DNA of 26,932 bases from an uncultured Faecalibacterium sp. (GCA_934526125.1 CAKSZU010000025.1:1-26932), one strand, 5' to 3'; positions 14,989-22,310 are shown, numbered from the stretch's first letter. Numbers and translations are program-made. Notes: generated by a model from the sequence alone, not told the origin.

Positions 14989-15945
14989 TTACCGGGCCCA
15001 GGTGACGGCTTCGGTCCCGTTGTAATTGAATTTGCCGTCGTTCTTTTCTTCCATCGCCTTGATCATATGGTAGGTATACTCGTTATAGGGCGTGGGGATC
15101 CCCAATTCGGCCCCCATCCGGACCAAGGCACCCGAGAACATATCGATCTCGGTGTGGCGTCCGGCATCCAGATCCTGCAGGGTCGAATAGCGGGCCGTGG
15201 GCGGCACTGCGCAGCCATGGCCGATGATGGCATCCGCGATTTTCAGATCGATGCCCTTGGCCGCCGCGATGGCTTCCAGCTCCCGCCGCAGACCGTCGCT
15301 GATGGCCTGCATATGGACACTGTCCCGGTAGCAGCCCACACCGGCCCCCAGAATGGCCTGGGGCAGGTTGTTGCAGACGTTGAGCCGGAACTTGCCCCAC
15401 ATCTCCTCCCGGATATGTTCCGAGACCCGGGCGCGGACCCCGGTGCCCCGGAACAGCTCTTCGACGGCCCGGACCCGCTCGCTTTCAAAGGGAGCCGCCA
15501 GCTCGCCGTAAATGATGCCCAGCGTTGCCTCCGGGTCGAAATGGACCCCATCCGCTTCCCAGTGGGAGGCCACCTTGATGAAGGAGTGGAGCAGATGGCC
15601 GTCCCCCACTTCGGCTCCAATGATCTCCTCGCTGTCTACGCCGTTCATCAGGCTCATGACGGTGGTGTGTTCCCCCACAACGGCCCGGATGCTTTCCAGC
15701 GCACTGGGCAGGGCACCGTACTTCAGCGCCACCACCAGAAGGTCCACGTCCGTGGCCTCCGCCGGGGTCCAGACCTCCGGGCGGTAGACGGTCCCGTTGA
15801 TGGGGCAGCCCTTTTCCTTCAGACGCTGAGCGCGCCCGCCCTCGGCGATGACCCCCAGCTTCAGGTCCTCCCTGCCGGAAAGGCCCCAGATGACATAGGA
15901 ACCCACGGCTCCGGCTCCCAGAATTGCAACCGAACGGATCTTCAT
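14989..15945 (-). CDS. panE: Ketopantoate reductase family protein (2-dehydropantoate 2-reductase)
   Basis: A 318-residue NADPH-dependent reductase. The Rossmann nucleotide motif GAGAVGSY is at residues 10-17; SLMNGVDSEE and the central GKFRLNVCNN (catalytic Lys and Asn region) fit the PanE/ApbA family. Members reduce ketopantoate to pantoate for coenzyme A synthesis; no panB or panC lies nearby, so another 2-oxo acid substrate is possible. The ATG overlaps the stop of the LOG-family gene by four bases (ATGA), so they form a two-gene unit. A bidirectional terminator follows. Confidence 0.88.
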   Translation of the reverse strand: MKIRSVAILGAGAVGSYVIWGLSGREDLKLGVIAEGGRAQRLKEKGCPINGTVYRPEVWTPAEATDVDLLVVALKYGALPSALESIRAVVGEHTTVMSLMNGVDSEEIIGAEVGDGHLLHSFIKVASHWEADGVHFDPEATLGIIYGELAAPFESERVRAVEELFRGTGVRARVSEHIREEMWGKFRLNVCNNLPQAILGAGVGCYRDSVHMQAISDGLRRELEAIAAAKGIDLKIADAIIGHGCAVPPTARYSTLQDLDAGRHTEIDMFSGALVRMGAELGIPTPYNEYTYHMIKAMEEKNDGKFNYNGTEAVTWAR

Positions 15946-16487
15946 ACTGTTTTCTCTCCCTTCAGGATCTTCTGCACCCCGGCAAGGTCCTTGACAAAAT
16001 AGATCCCGCGCTGCCGCTCCGGTGAGGACAGCCCCGATGTGTTCATCTGCTCCAGCAGCATCCGCAGGCCCTTGTAATAGCCGTTGAGATCATAGAGGAT
16101 ACAGGGCGCATCCAGATGTTTCAGCGATACTTTGGACATCACTTCGGCGATCTCCTCCAGCGTCCCGGTGCCGCCCGGGAAGGCGATGAAGGCATCCCCC
16201 AGCTCAATCATTTTCGTCTTGCGCTCGGTCATGTCCTTTGTCACGATCAGGCGCGTCAGGCCGTCGTGCTGCAGCTCGTCCCGCACAAAGAATTCCGGCT
16301 CCACGCCGGTCACCTCGCCCCCGGCCTGCAGGACGCTCTCGGCCAGTTCGCCCATCAGCCCGCAGCGGGAGCCGCCATAGATCAGTGCATTTCCGCTCTC
16401 CCCGATCCAGCGGCCAAGTTCCTGCACCGCCTGCTTCAGGGCCGGGTCGGTGCCCGCACTGGCACCCAGATAAACGGTAATGTTCAT
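15942..16487 (-). CDS. LOG family protein (TIGR00730-type phosphoribohydrolase / lysine decarboxylase-like)
   Basis: A 181-residue Rossmann-like protein. The family motif PGGTGTLEE is at residues 104-112, with GGSRCGLMG at about 38-46 and the MTERK arginine at 87-90. Characterised members release the base from nucleoside monophosphates, and the old 'lysine decarboxylase' label is misleading. The start at 16487 has an AGGTGGG site; the longer upstream frame crosses the divergent promoter region and is not coding. First gene of a pair with panE. A plausible promoter lies at 16519-16547. Confidence 0.9.
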   Translation of the reverse strand: MNITVYLGASAGTDPALKQAVQELGRWIGESGNALIYGGSRCGLMGELAESVLQAGGEVTGVEPEFFVRDELQHDGLTRLIVTKDMTERKTKMIELGDAFIAFPGGTGTLEEIAEVMSKVSLKHLDAPCILYDLNGYYKGLRMLLEQMNTSGLSSPERQRGIYFVKDLAGVQKILKGEKTV

Positions 16488-16518
16488 TTTCCCACCTGCT
16501 TTTCCCAGATTTTGTTTT

Positions 16519-16547
16519 ATTGTACCACGGCTCGCCCCGGCAGAAAA
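16519..16547 (-). promoter_or_regulatory. Putative promoter for the LOG-panE pair
   Basis: On the minus strand an extended -10 (TGG directly before TACAAT, 16519-16524) with a weak TTTTCT -35 (16542-16547) at 17 bp. Confidence 0.4.
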
Positions 16548-16566
16548 GGCCTGCGGCCGGTTTTTC

Positions 16567-16595
16567 TTGCAAATCCTGCCGGTCTGTGCTATGCT
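16567..16595 (+). promoter_or_regulatory. Promoter for the merR-like gene
   Basis: TTGCAA (16567-16572), 17 bp, TATGCT (16590-16595), with TGC before the -10. No inverted repeat of the MerR operator type with 19-20 bp spacing was seen. Confidence 0.5.
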
Positions 16596-16631
16596 GAAAA
16601 AAATTTGAACTGTTTCCGGGCGGAAGATCTT

Positions 16632-16907
16632 ATGACATATACCGTAGGCGAAATGGCAAAACTGCTGGACGTTCCCGCTTCCACCCTGCGCTACTACGAC
16701 AAGGAGGGATTGCTGCCCTTTGTGGCCCGTTCTTCCGGCGGCATCCGCATTTTTCAGGATTCCGACCTCGAGTGGCTCCGGGTCATCGGCTGCATGAAAA
16801 AAGCCGGTATGTCCTTGAAGGACATCCGGCGCTATATCGAGCTTGCCATGCGGGGCGATGACACCATCGACGCCCGGCTGGAACTGCAGAAAACCACTCA
16901 GACCTGA
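16632..16907 (+). CDS. Short MerR family transcriptional regulator
   Basis: A 91-residue protein that is almost only the MerR winged helix-turn-helix: YTVGEMAKLLDVPASTLRYYDKEGLLPF at residues 3-30, in the family's usual order, then RIFQDSDLEWL and the second helix pair MKKAGMSLKDIRRYIELAMRG. Normal members continue with a long dimerisation coiled coil of 30 or more residues; here it stops after ARLELQKTTQT. The stop is four bases from the end of the convergent chromate-transporter gene, so the 3' end looks truncated. It could still bind DNA weakly or act as a heterodimer partner. Divergent from the LOG-panE unit, its likely regulatory neighbour. Confidence 0.85.
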   Translation: MTYTVGEMAKLLDVPASTLRYYDKEGLLPFVARSSGGIRIFQDSDLEWLRVIGCMKKAGMSLKDIRRYIELAMRGDDTIDARLELQKTTQT

Positions 16908-16911
16908 CACC

Positions 16912-17484
16912 TCACACGCCCCAGAACAGGACCCCAAGCCCCGCCGATAGCAGGATCATGGCGATCGGCGATGGGGCTTTTTTTGTTTTGCGCTTCCAGA
17001 GCAGGTGGCCCCCCACCAGCAGAAGGAACACGAGGATGGACTTTGCATCCGGCGGGGACACCGTGTGCAGGTCGGTCACCCCGCACAGGGTCGAAAGGAT
17101 CATGTTCAGGGCCGTGGCAAGGATCATGGCCACCACGCAGGGACGGACCCCGGAGAGGAATGCTTCGACCCCGGCGTATTTCATCAGGCCCTTCAGGGCA
17201 GCCGCCAGCAGCAGGATGATGAAAAAGGAGGGCAGCACCACCCCGAGGGTCGCAAAAAAGGCCCCGGGAAGCCCCGCCTGCGAAGAGCCGATGAAGGTGG
17301 CCATATTGACCGCCAGCGGCCCCGGCGTGGACTCGGACACCGCGATGAAGCTCAGGAACTCCGGTTCGGTCAGCCAGCCATGGCCCAGCACCGTCTCCCG
17401 CACCAGCGAGATCATGCCGTAGCCGCCGCCGAAGGAGAGGGCCCCGATCATCAGGAAGTTCAGGAACAGCTCAAGACAGATCAT
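16912..17484 (-). CDS. Chromate transporter family protein, half-size subunit 2
   Basis: A 190-residue membrane protein, one CHR domain. Seen: FLMIGALSFGGGYGMISLV near the N terminus and AVSESTPGPLAVNMATFIG, the family's SFGGG and PGP..N motifs. Half-size CHR proteins work as pairs and here overlap the partner gene by 14 bases. Despite the name, the natural substrate in gut anaerobes is unknown and may be another oxyanion. The 3' end of this gene carries, on the opposite strand, the terminator of merR. Confidence 0.93.
   Translation of the reverse strand: MICLELFLNFLMIGALSFGGGYGMISLVRETVLGHGWLTEPEFLSFIAVSESTPGPLAVNMATFIGSSQAGLPGAFFATLGVVLPSFFIILLLAAALKGLMKYAGVEAFLSGVRPCVVAMILATALNMILSTLCGVTDLHTVSPPDAKSILVFLLLVGGHLLWKRKTKKAPSPIAMILLSAGLGVLFWGV
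16936..16984 (+). terminator. Terminator of the merR-like gene, embedded in the convergent CHR coding sequence
   Basis: On the plus strand AAGCCCC-GCCGAT (16936-16948) pairs with ATCGGC-(GAT)-GGGGCTT (16964-16979), followed by a seven-T run ending at 16984. The whole structure lies inside the CHR gene. Confidence 0.7.
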
Positions 17485-18049
17485 GCCGGTCCCCCTTCCG
17501 CAGCTTTTTCAGCGCCCACAGCAGCACCCCTGCCCCGCCGCAGAGCAGGATATAGAAGATGGAGGAAAAGGACACCGCCGCCAGCGAACAGCCCACCATG
17601 GCCCCCATGACCCCGACGAACACCACCCTGTCAAAGGGTGTGCGGCTCAGATTTTTCAGCATTTTGATGCCCGCCGAGAGGATCAGGTAGATCACGCATA
17701 CCTGAATTCCCCGGAAGGCGCTGGCCACCGCCGACAGGCTCAGGAACTGGTCGAACACCAGCGAGATCAGATAGATGACCAGAAAGGACGGCAGGCAGAC
17801 CGCCGTCGTGGCGGCCGCCGCGCCCCGCACCCCATCGATCCGGTACCCGATATAGGTCGCACTGTTCACCGCCATAGGGCCCGGCGTGGACTCGGAAATG
17901 GCTACCATGTCCAGAAATTCCTCCCGGGTCACCCACTGTTTTTCTTCCACAAATTCATGTTCCAGCAGGGCCACCATGGCGTAGCCGCCGCCGAAGGTAA
18001 AGGCCCCGATCTTCAGGAACGTCCAGAACAGTTCCTGTGTTTTTTTCAT
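17471..18049 (-). CDS. Chromate transporter family protein, half-size subunit 1
   Basis: A 192-residue membrane protein with one CHR domain. Seen: FLKIGAFTFGGGYAMVALL and AISESTPGPMAVNSATYIGY, parallel to its partner downstream. The start at 18049 (MKKTQELFW) has a GGGGCGG site; the open frame before it is not conserved. It overlaps subunit 2 by 14 bases and follows the SseB-like gene by 56 bases, with a GC hairpin in the gap. Probably the third gene of a minus-strand operon starting at 19440. Confidence 0.93.
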   Translation of the reverse strand: MKKTQELFWTFLKIGAFTFGGGYAMVALLEHEFVEEKQWVTREEFLDMVAISESTPGPMAVNSATYIGYRIDGVRGAAAATTAVCLPSFLVIYLISLVFDQFLSLSAVASAFRGIQVCVIYLILSAGIKMLKNLSRTPFDRVVFVGVMGAMVGCSLAAVSFSSIFYILLCGGAGVLLWALKKLRKGDRHDLS

Positions 18050-18084
18050 TGTTTCCGCCCCGCAGTCTGATTCCGTTTTATTTT

Positions 18085-18101
18085 CCGGGAGATCCTCCCG
18101 G
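18085..18101. repeat. Intercistronic hairpin after the SseB-like gene
   Basis: CCGGGAG, ATC, CTCCCGG: a 7-bp perfect stem five bases after the SseB-like stop. No T-tract follows on either strand, so it is not a standard terminator and may protect the upstream message end. Confidence 0.5.
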
Positions 18102-18105
18102 CCCC

Positions 18106-18519
18106 TTATTCGCCCCGGATGATTCGGATCAGGGTCTTGTCCAGCTGAAGGGTGCGGTTCCACGGGTTCAGGATCACGCCCTGGACCTCCGGCACCTGAA
18201 GCGCCATCTCAAACAGCCGGTCGATCCCGGCCAGAAAGGTGGACTGCACCGGGTCGGCCCCCTTCATCTCCTCGTCAAAGCTGGTAAATGCGTACCACCA
18301 GGCCCCGCCGTCTGCCGTCTGCAGCACCCGGAGCTGCATCGGGCCGCCGGGGGTCGGCTCCACGGCCACCACGACCTGTCCGCCCTCCCGCATCCGCCGG
18401 CGGATGACCGTCAGCGTGTGGGCCAGCTGCTCCTGGGTGGTCTCCTGCTGCAGCGCCGCCACGGCCTGCTCGATCTTCTCGTTTCCCTCCAGACCTTCGT
18501 CTCTGGGCTGATCCGTCAT
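18106..18519 (-). CDS. SseB N-terminal domain-like protein
   Basis: A 137-residue soluble protein with no signal peptide. After a charged N terminus (residues 1-40), it has the pattern of the SseB N-terminal domain: VVVAVEPTPGG, a central WWYAFTSFDEE, and VPEVQGVILNPWNRTLQLDKTLIRII. The domain name derives from a rhodanese-like enhancer protein of unknown biochemical role; such proteins are frequent and single-domain in Bacillota. GAGGA lies before the ATG at 18519. It is 24 bases downstream of the U32-like gene. Confidence 0.8.
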   Translation of the reverse strand: MTDQPRDEGLEGNEKIEQAVAALQQETTQEQLAHTLTVIRRRMREGGQVVVAVEPTPGGPMQLRVLQTADGGAWWYAFTSFDEEMKGADPVQSTFLAGIDRLFEMALQVPEVQGVILNPWNRTLQLDKTLIRIIRGE

Positions 18520-18543
18520 AAAATCTTTCCTCTTTTCTATGGT

Positions 18544-19440
18544 TCAGAACAGGTCCAGCATGGCGTCCAGATAGACCGCCTCCCGGACCCGGAGCTGCGC
18601 TTCCGGCTTGGTGAGATAATAGAGCAGGAACTCCAGGATCAGCGCACTGCCCAGACCCCGCCCCTCGATCTTGAAATTGGAAAAGCCCCGGGGCAGATAC
18701 TCCTGCCGGATCCCATTGATCCCGATGAAGCCGGGGTTCTCCATCGCTTTGGAAAACCGGTAGCCTTCCGCCGCATCCGGTGCCGCACAGCGGTGATCCG
18801 GGCAGTCCTCCCCCAGATTCTGGCGGCTGACCACCTCATAACAGCGTTTCCGCTCCATGCAGTCAAACCAGCAGCATTCGTTGCACAGAAACTCCACCTT
18901 GTCCTTCTGCCCGGGCGTCAGGGTATCCAGCCGGTCAAAGGCATGGTTCAGGCGGAAATCCGGCACCACATAGCGGAACTCCTCCCGTTCCAGCTCCTTC
19001 CGGAACTGCCCGAACTCCGTCAGCACCTTGGTGGTGGACGAGACCAGATAAAGCTCCGGATAATTTTTCTGCAGATACTCCGTCAGCAGCTCCGAATGGA
19101 CGATGACCCCGTTCCGGGGCTCTTCGTCGGTGCGGAACAGCTCGCAGAGGGCATTGCAGGCCGGGTCGGAAAGATGCTCCGCCCGGAGCTGCGAGTTGCT
19201 GAAGGTCAGCCGGGCCGAAATGCCGTACTCCTGCAGCAGGGCCCGGACCTCCCGGGGGTCGTGATCTCCGCAGGAGATCCGCCCGCCGCCCCAGAGACTG
19301 TTTTCCGGTGCGCCGTAGATGGAGCCGATCTCGCACCAGTCGTAGAAATATTCCCGATGCTCCCGGAACAGGGGCAGAAACCTGCGGTACAGCTCGTAAA
19401 ATTCAAACAGCCCGGGAAGATGATAGATTGCCTTTTTCAA
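18544..19440 (-). CDS. U32 peptidase-like cysteine-rich protein of unknown function
   Basis: A 298-residue protein that I do not recognise by name. The segment FSNFKIEGRG (about residues 253-262) matches the DLKIEGR hallmark of the U32 peptidase/YhbU-UbiU family, and the arrangement LTFSNSQL and LYLVSSTTKVL is compatible with a TIM barrel. A cysteine cluster lies at 186, 189, 190, 194 and 200 (CNECCWFDCMERKRC), followed by Cys213 and Cys218, suggesting an iron-sulfur or zinc site. The start must be TTG at 19440 with a weak AAAGGG site; no ATG is available in frame. First gene of the probable operon with the SseB-like and CHR genes. Confidence 0.72.
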   Translation of the reverse strand: MKKAIYHLPGLFEFYELYRRFLPLFREHREYFYDWCEIGSIYGAPENSLWGGGRISCGDHDPREVRALLQEYGISARLTFSNSQLRAEHLSDPACNALCELFRTDEEPRNGVIVHSELLTEYLQKNYPELYLVSSTTKVLTEFGQFRKELEREEFRYVVPDFRLNHAFDRLDTLTPGQKDKVEFLCNECCWFDCMERKRCYEVVSRQNLGEDCPDHRCAAPDAAEGYRFSKAMENPGFIGINGIRQEYLPRGFSNFKIEGRGLGSALILEFLLYYLTKPEAQLRVREAVYLDAMLDLF

Positions 19441-19516
19441 TTCGGATGCGCCCTTTCTGGGATGGCTCGCTGCCCGGCGCTTCCCGCTGCGGGGAACTCC
19501 GGATCACTTCACAGAT

Positions 19517-19545
19517 AGGATATCATGGATGCCGCCGCTTTACAA
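19517..19545 (-). promoter_or_regulatory. Putative promoter for the U32-like/SseB/CHR operon
   Basis: On the minus strand TTGTAA (19540-19545) and TATCCT (19517-19522) at 17 bp spacing, giving a leader of about 70 nt. Confidence 0.45.
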
Positions 19546-19579
19546 GAGGCTTCAGCTTTTTCGCCGTCTCAAAAATTTG

Positions 19580-19679
19580 TCTCCCGGGGCAGACGGCTCA
19601 AACAATGCAAAATTGTTAGTCTTCTCTAACTCTTGATCCCGTAAAAACATCCTCCCGGCGGATGAACTGCCCCGGGAGA
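19580..19679. repeat. Structured region closed by a 13-bp perfect inverted repeat
   Basis: Arms TCTCCCGGGGCAG (19580-19592) and CTGCCCCGGGAGA (19667-19679) enclose 74 bases. Inside are the short stems AACAAT/ATTGTT (19601-19617), an overlapping GTTAG/CTAAC (19615-19630) and CATCC/GGATG (19648-19664). An alternative GCCGTCT/AGACGGC pairing (19563-19597) competes with the outer arm. No coding potential is evident. The intergenic stretch 19441-19769 otherwise holds only a promoter and a terminator. Confidence 0.6.
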
Positions 19680-19697
19680 AATCAGTCCTTTCCACAC

Positions 19698-19740
19698 AAA
19701 AAACGGCCCGGAGCCTGCAGAGATACAGGTTCCGGGCCGT
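19698..19740 (-). terminator. Terminator of the ricin-domain gene
   Basis: On the minus strand ACGGCCCGGA-A-CCTG / CAGG-C-TCCGGGCCGT (arms 19731-19740 and 19703-19712) is followed by six T (19698-19703). Confidence 0.85.
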
Positions 19741-19769
19741 TCTGTTTTCAGGTTGACCGGCCGTCTGCC

Positions 19770-20555
19770 TTACTTCTTGGCAGCAGCCTTCTTGCGGGCT
19801 GCACGGCTGGTCTTTCTGGTGGTCGGCTTCTTTGCGGGAGCCTTGGCGGCGGCGGGAGCAGCGGCCTTTGCAGGCTCGGCAGCCTTGACGGGTTCTTCCT
19901 TCACAGCTTCCTTCACAGCTTCCTTCACGGCTTCTGCCTTTGCCTCAGCGGGCTTCTCCTCCACAGCAGCGGCGGCCTTGGGTGCTTCCACGGGCTTTGC
20001 CTCTGCGACGGGCTCGGCGGCCTTGGTCTCCGGCACTTCCTCTGCGGGGGCAGCTTTCTCCACGGGCTCAGCATCCTTCTTGGCGGCGCGCTTTGCGCGG
20101 TCCTTCACCTCGGCGATGGTCCACAGCTGGTCGTCGCCCGGGGTCTCCTGCCAGATCTGCAGGATGGCACCCTCGGCAGCACCCATGCCCACGGTATCGA
20201 TGCACTTGCCGCTGGCCCAGGAAGAGCGCAGGCGGACCGCGCCTGCGGGGGTGGGCTCCACAGTCCACATCTGAGAGGTACCGCCCACATCCTCCCACAG
20301 ATGCAGCCAGGTGCCGTTTGCAGTACCGGTCATCATCAGATCGATGAGCTTGCCGGAAGCGCGGTTGCGGATGCGGTACACGCCGTCGCCCTCCCGCACA
20401 AAGGCCCACTCCTGCTCGGGCTTGTGTTCATACTTGCCCAGGCGGATATCCCCGCCGTTGGCAGCTTCCTCCACAGCCTGGATGACGCTGCCGCCCTTGG
20501 CTGCGATGGTATAAAAGCGATCTGCCTCGATCACGGTCTGCGCTACTGTTTTCAT
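19770..20555 (-). CDS. Ricin-type beta-trefoil domain protein with histone-H1-like basic tail
   Basis: A 261-residue protein with no signal peptide. Residues about 5-150 form a ricin-type beta-trefoil: three repeats ending in QEW (48-50), QMW (95-97) and QLW (143-145), with DLMMTGTANGTWLHLWE and CIDTVGMG segments typical of the fold. Residues 151-222 are an Ala/Glu/Pro/Lys-rich linker with VKEAVKEAVKE repeats. Residues 223-261 are basic (AKAPAKKPTTRKTSRAARKK), like histone H1 or AlgP tails. The fold normally binds carbohydrate, usually in secreted proteins; a cytoplasmic copy with a nucleic-acid-binding tail is unusual. GGAGGGAG lies before the ATG. It is a single-gene unit with a near-consensus promoter. 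Confidence 0.88.
   Translation of the reverse strand: MKTVAQTVIEADRFYTIAAKGGSVIQAVEEAANGGDIRLGKYEHKPEQEWAFVREGDGVYRIRNRASGKLIDLMMTGTANGTWLHLWEDVGGTSQMWTVEPTPAGAVRLRSSWASGKCIDTVGMGAAEGAILQIWQETPGDDQLWTIAEVKDRAKRAAKKDAEPVEKAAPAEEVPETKAAEPVAEAKPVEAPKAAAAVEEKPAEAKAEAVKEAVKEAVKEEPVKAAEPAKAAAPAAAKAPAKKPTTRKTSRAARKKAAAKK
19901..19936 (-). repeat. Three 12-bp tandem repeats in the tail of the ricin-domain gene
   Basis: Two identical 12-base units (19901-19912, 19913-19924) and one with two changes (19925-19936), encoding VKEA-type repeats. Copy number is likely to vary between strains. Confidence 0.8.
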
Positions 20556-20611
20556 AGTTTCTCCCTCCGATATTGTCCCATTTGAACAAATCTTTCATTT
20601 AATGCTGTTAA

Positions 20612-20640
20612 ATTATACCACTTGACGTGATTTTTTACAA
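20612..20640 (-). promoter_or_regulatory. Sigma-A promoter for the ricin-domain gene
   Basis: On the minus strand TTGTAA (20635-20640), 17 bp, TATAAT (20612-20617), with TGG directly before the -10. Confidence 0.7.
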
Positions 20641-20735
20641 GGATTTCGCCGTTCCTTTAGCATTGTTCACAAAAAGCGACCGCATTTCACCCGGTTTTGC
20701 ACCGTTTGCGAAAACTTTTCGGCCTTAAAAATTGC

Positions 20736-20764
20736 TTGATATAAAACTATTCCTGCGTTATACT
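20736..20764 (+). promoter_or_regulatory. Promoter for the second MATE gene
   Basis: TTGATA (20736-20741), 17 bp, TATACT (20759-20764). Confidence 0.65.
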
Positions 20765-20807
20765 AAAGAGGAACATTTCATATCACAAGCGAAAGTGAGG
20801 TTTTTTC

Positions 20808-22184
20808 ATGACATCTGAAGACAGAAGTGCGGCACAATTCCGCAAAATGACCGAAACTCCCATCCCGAAACTGATCCTGAGCCTTGCGGCCCCCACCATC
20901 CTGAGCATGCTGATCACCAGCATCTACAATCTGGCGGACACCTTCTTTGTGGGGCAGATCTCCACCAGCGCCTCCGGTGCCGTGGGCGTTGTTTCCAGCC
21001 TGATGGCCATCATCCAGGCGCTGGGCTTCATGCTGGGCCACGGTGCCGGCAGCATCATCAGCCGCAGCCTCGGCAGCCAGAACACCCAGGCTGCCACCCG
21101 GTTCGCTTCCACCAGCTTCTTCACGGCGCTGGTGTTCGGCAGCATCATTGCCGTCATCGGCCTGCTGACCCTGCCGGATTTCATGATGCTGCTGGGCAGC
21201 ACCCAGACCATCCTGCCCCACGCCTGCGACTATGCCCGTTTCATCCTGATGGCCGCCCCTCTGATGATGTCCAGCCTTGTGATGAACAACATCCTGCGGT
21301 ACGAGGGCAAAGCCAACTTCGCCATGATCGGTCTGGTGACCGGCGGTGTGCTGAACATGGTGATGGACCCGATCTTCATCTTCGGCTTTGGCATGGGCAC
21401 GGCCGGTGCAGGCCTTGCCACGGCCCTGAGCCAGAGCATCAGCTTCTGCATCCTGCTGTCCATGTTCCTGCGGGGCCGGACGGTCAGCCAGTTCCGGATC
21501 AGCACCTTCACCCGTGATCCCGCCGAGTTCGGCACCATCCTGATGACCGGTATGCCCAGCTTCGGCCGCCAGGGCCTGAACAGCATCGGCGGCATGCTGC
21601 TGAACATTGCCGCCCGCAGCTACGGCGACGCCGCCGTTGCCGGCATGAGCATCGTCTCCCGCATCTTCCTGTTCATCCTCTCGGTGGCCATCGGCACCGG
21701 ACAGGGCTTCCAGCCTGTGGCGGCCTTCAACTACGGTGCCCGCCGGTACCGCCGGGTGCAGCAGGCCTGCCTGTTCACCATGGAAGCCAGCTTCTGCTTC
21801 CTCTGCATCCTGCTGGCCGGCTGCTGGTTCAACGCCGGGACCCTGATCCGCCTGTTCCGGGATGACCCGAAGGTCATTGCCGTGGCACTGCCCGCCTTCC
21901 GGTATCAGTGCTTTGCCATGCTCCTGCAGCCGGTGATCGTCTCCGGCAACATGCTGTTCCAGAGCATCGGCAAATCCGGCCGGGCCACCTTCCTGGCCTG
22001 CTGCCGTCAGGGTGTGTTCTTTATCCCCCTGATCCTGACCCTGCCCCGGCTGTTCGGGCTGACCGGTGTGGAGATCTGCCAGCCCATCGCCGATGTGCTG
22101 ACCGCCCTTGTCACCATACCCTTCCTCTTCCCCTTCCTGCATCAGCTGAGCAAAATGGAGGATGAAGAAGCCGCGACCGCCTGA
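20808..22184 (+). CDS. MATE family multidrug exporter (MepA-like)
   Basis: A 458-residue 12-helix membrane protein. The N terminus MTETPIPKLILSLAAPTILSM and SIYNLADTFFVGQI is typical of the MepA-like branch, as are the central NMVMDPIFIFGFGMGTAGAGLATALSQ block (read as family positions, split over TM6) and IGTGQGFQPVAAFNYGARR in the second half. It differs clearly from the first MATE protein in this window, so the two are not recent duplicates. AAGTGAGG precedes the ATG at 20808. Substrates are unknown. A single-gene unit ending at the terminator at 22218. Confidence 0.94.
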   Translation: MTSEDRSAAQFRKMTETPIPKLILSLAAPTILSMLITSIYNLADTFFVGQISTSASGAVGVVSSLMAIIQALGFMLGHGAGSIISRSLGSQNTQAATRFASTSFFTALVFGSIIAVIGLLTLPDFMMLLGSTQTILPHACDYARFILMAAPLMMSSLVMNNILRYEGKANFAMIGLVTGGVLNMVMDPIFIFGFGMGTAGAGLATALSQSISFCILLSMFLRGRTVSQFRISTFTRDPAEFGTILMTGMPSFGRQGLNSIGGMLLNIAARSYGDAAVAGMSIVSRIFLFILSVAIGTGQGFQPVAAFNYGARRYRRVQQACLFTMEASFCFLCILLAGCWFNAGTLIRLFRDDPKVIAVALPAFRYQCFAMLLQPVIVSGNMLFQSIGKSGRATFLACCRQGVFFIPLILTLPRLFGLTGVEICQPIADVLTALVTIPFLFPFLHQLSKMEDEEAATA

Positions 22185-22217
22185 TCTCCGCTTTCTGTCA
22201 TCAATCTGTAACCACCG

Positions 22218-22250
22218 CCGGACGTTCGATTGCAATTGAACGTCCGGTTT
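22218..22250 (+). terminator. Terminator of the second MATE gene
   Basis: Stem CCGGACGTTC / GAACGTCCGG (22218-22227 and 22238-22247) with a short T-rich tail (TTTATT). Its right arm overlaps the -35 of the next promoter. Confidence 0.75.
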
Positions 22251-22264
22251 ATTCGTATTATAAT
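22236..22264 (+). promoter_or_regulatory. Promoter for the lipoprotein/binding-protein genes
   Basis: TTGAAC (22236-22241), 17 bp, TATAAT (22259-22264). The -35 lies inside the MATE terminator stem. Confidence 0.6.
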
Positions 22265-22310
22265 CAGATAGAGAAAGAAATTTCTTCCAACCCAGTGTGA
22301 GGTATTGCTT

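Noticed and set aside
19580..19679. Miniature transposable element (MITE)
   Set aside because: Terminal inverted repeats are present, but no target-site duplication flanks them. Copy number cannot be checked here, so a transposon call is not supported.
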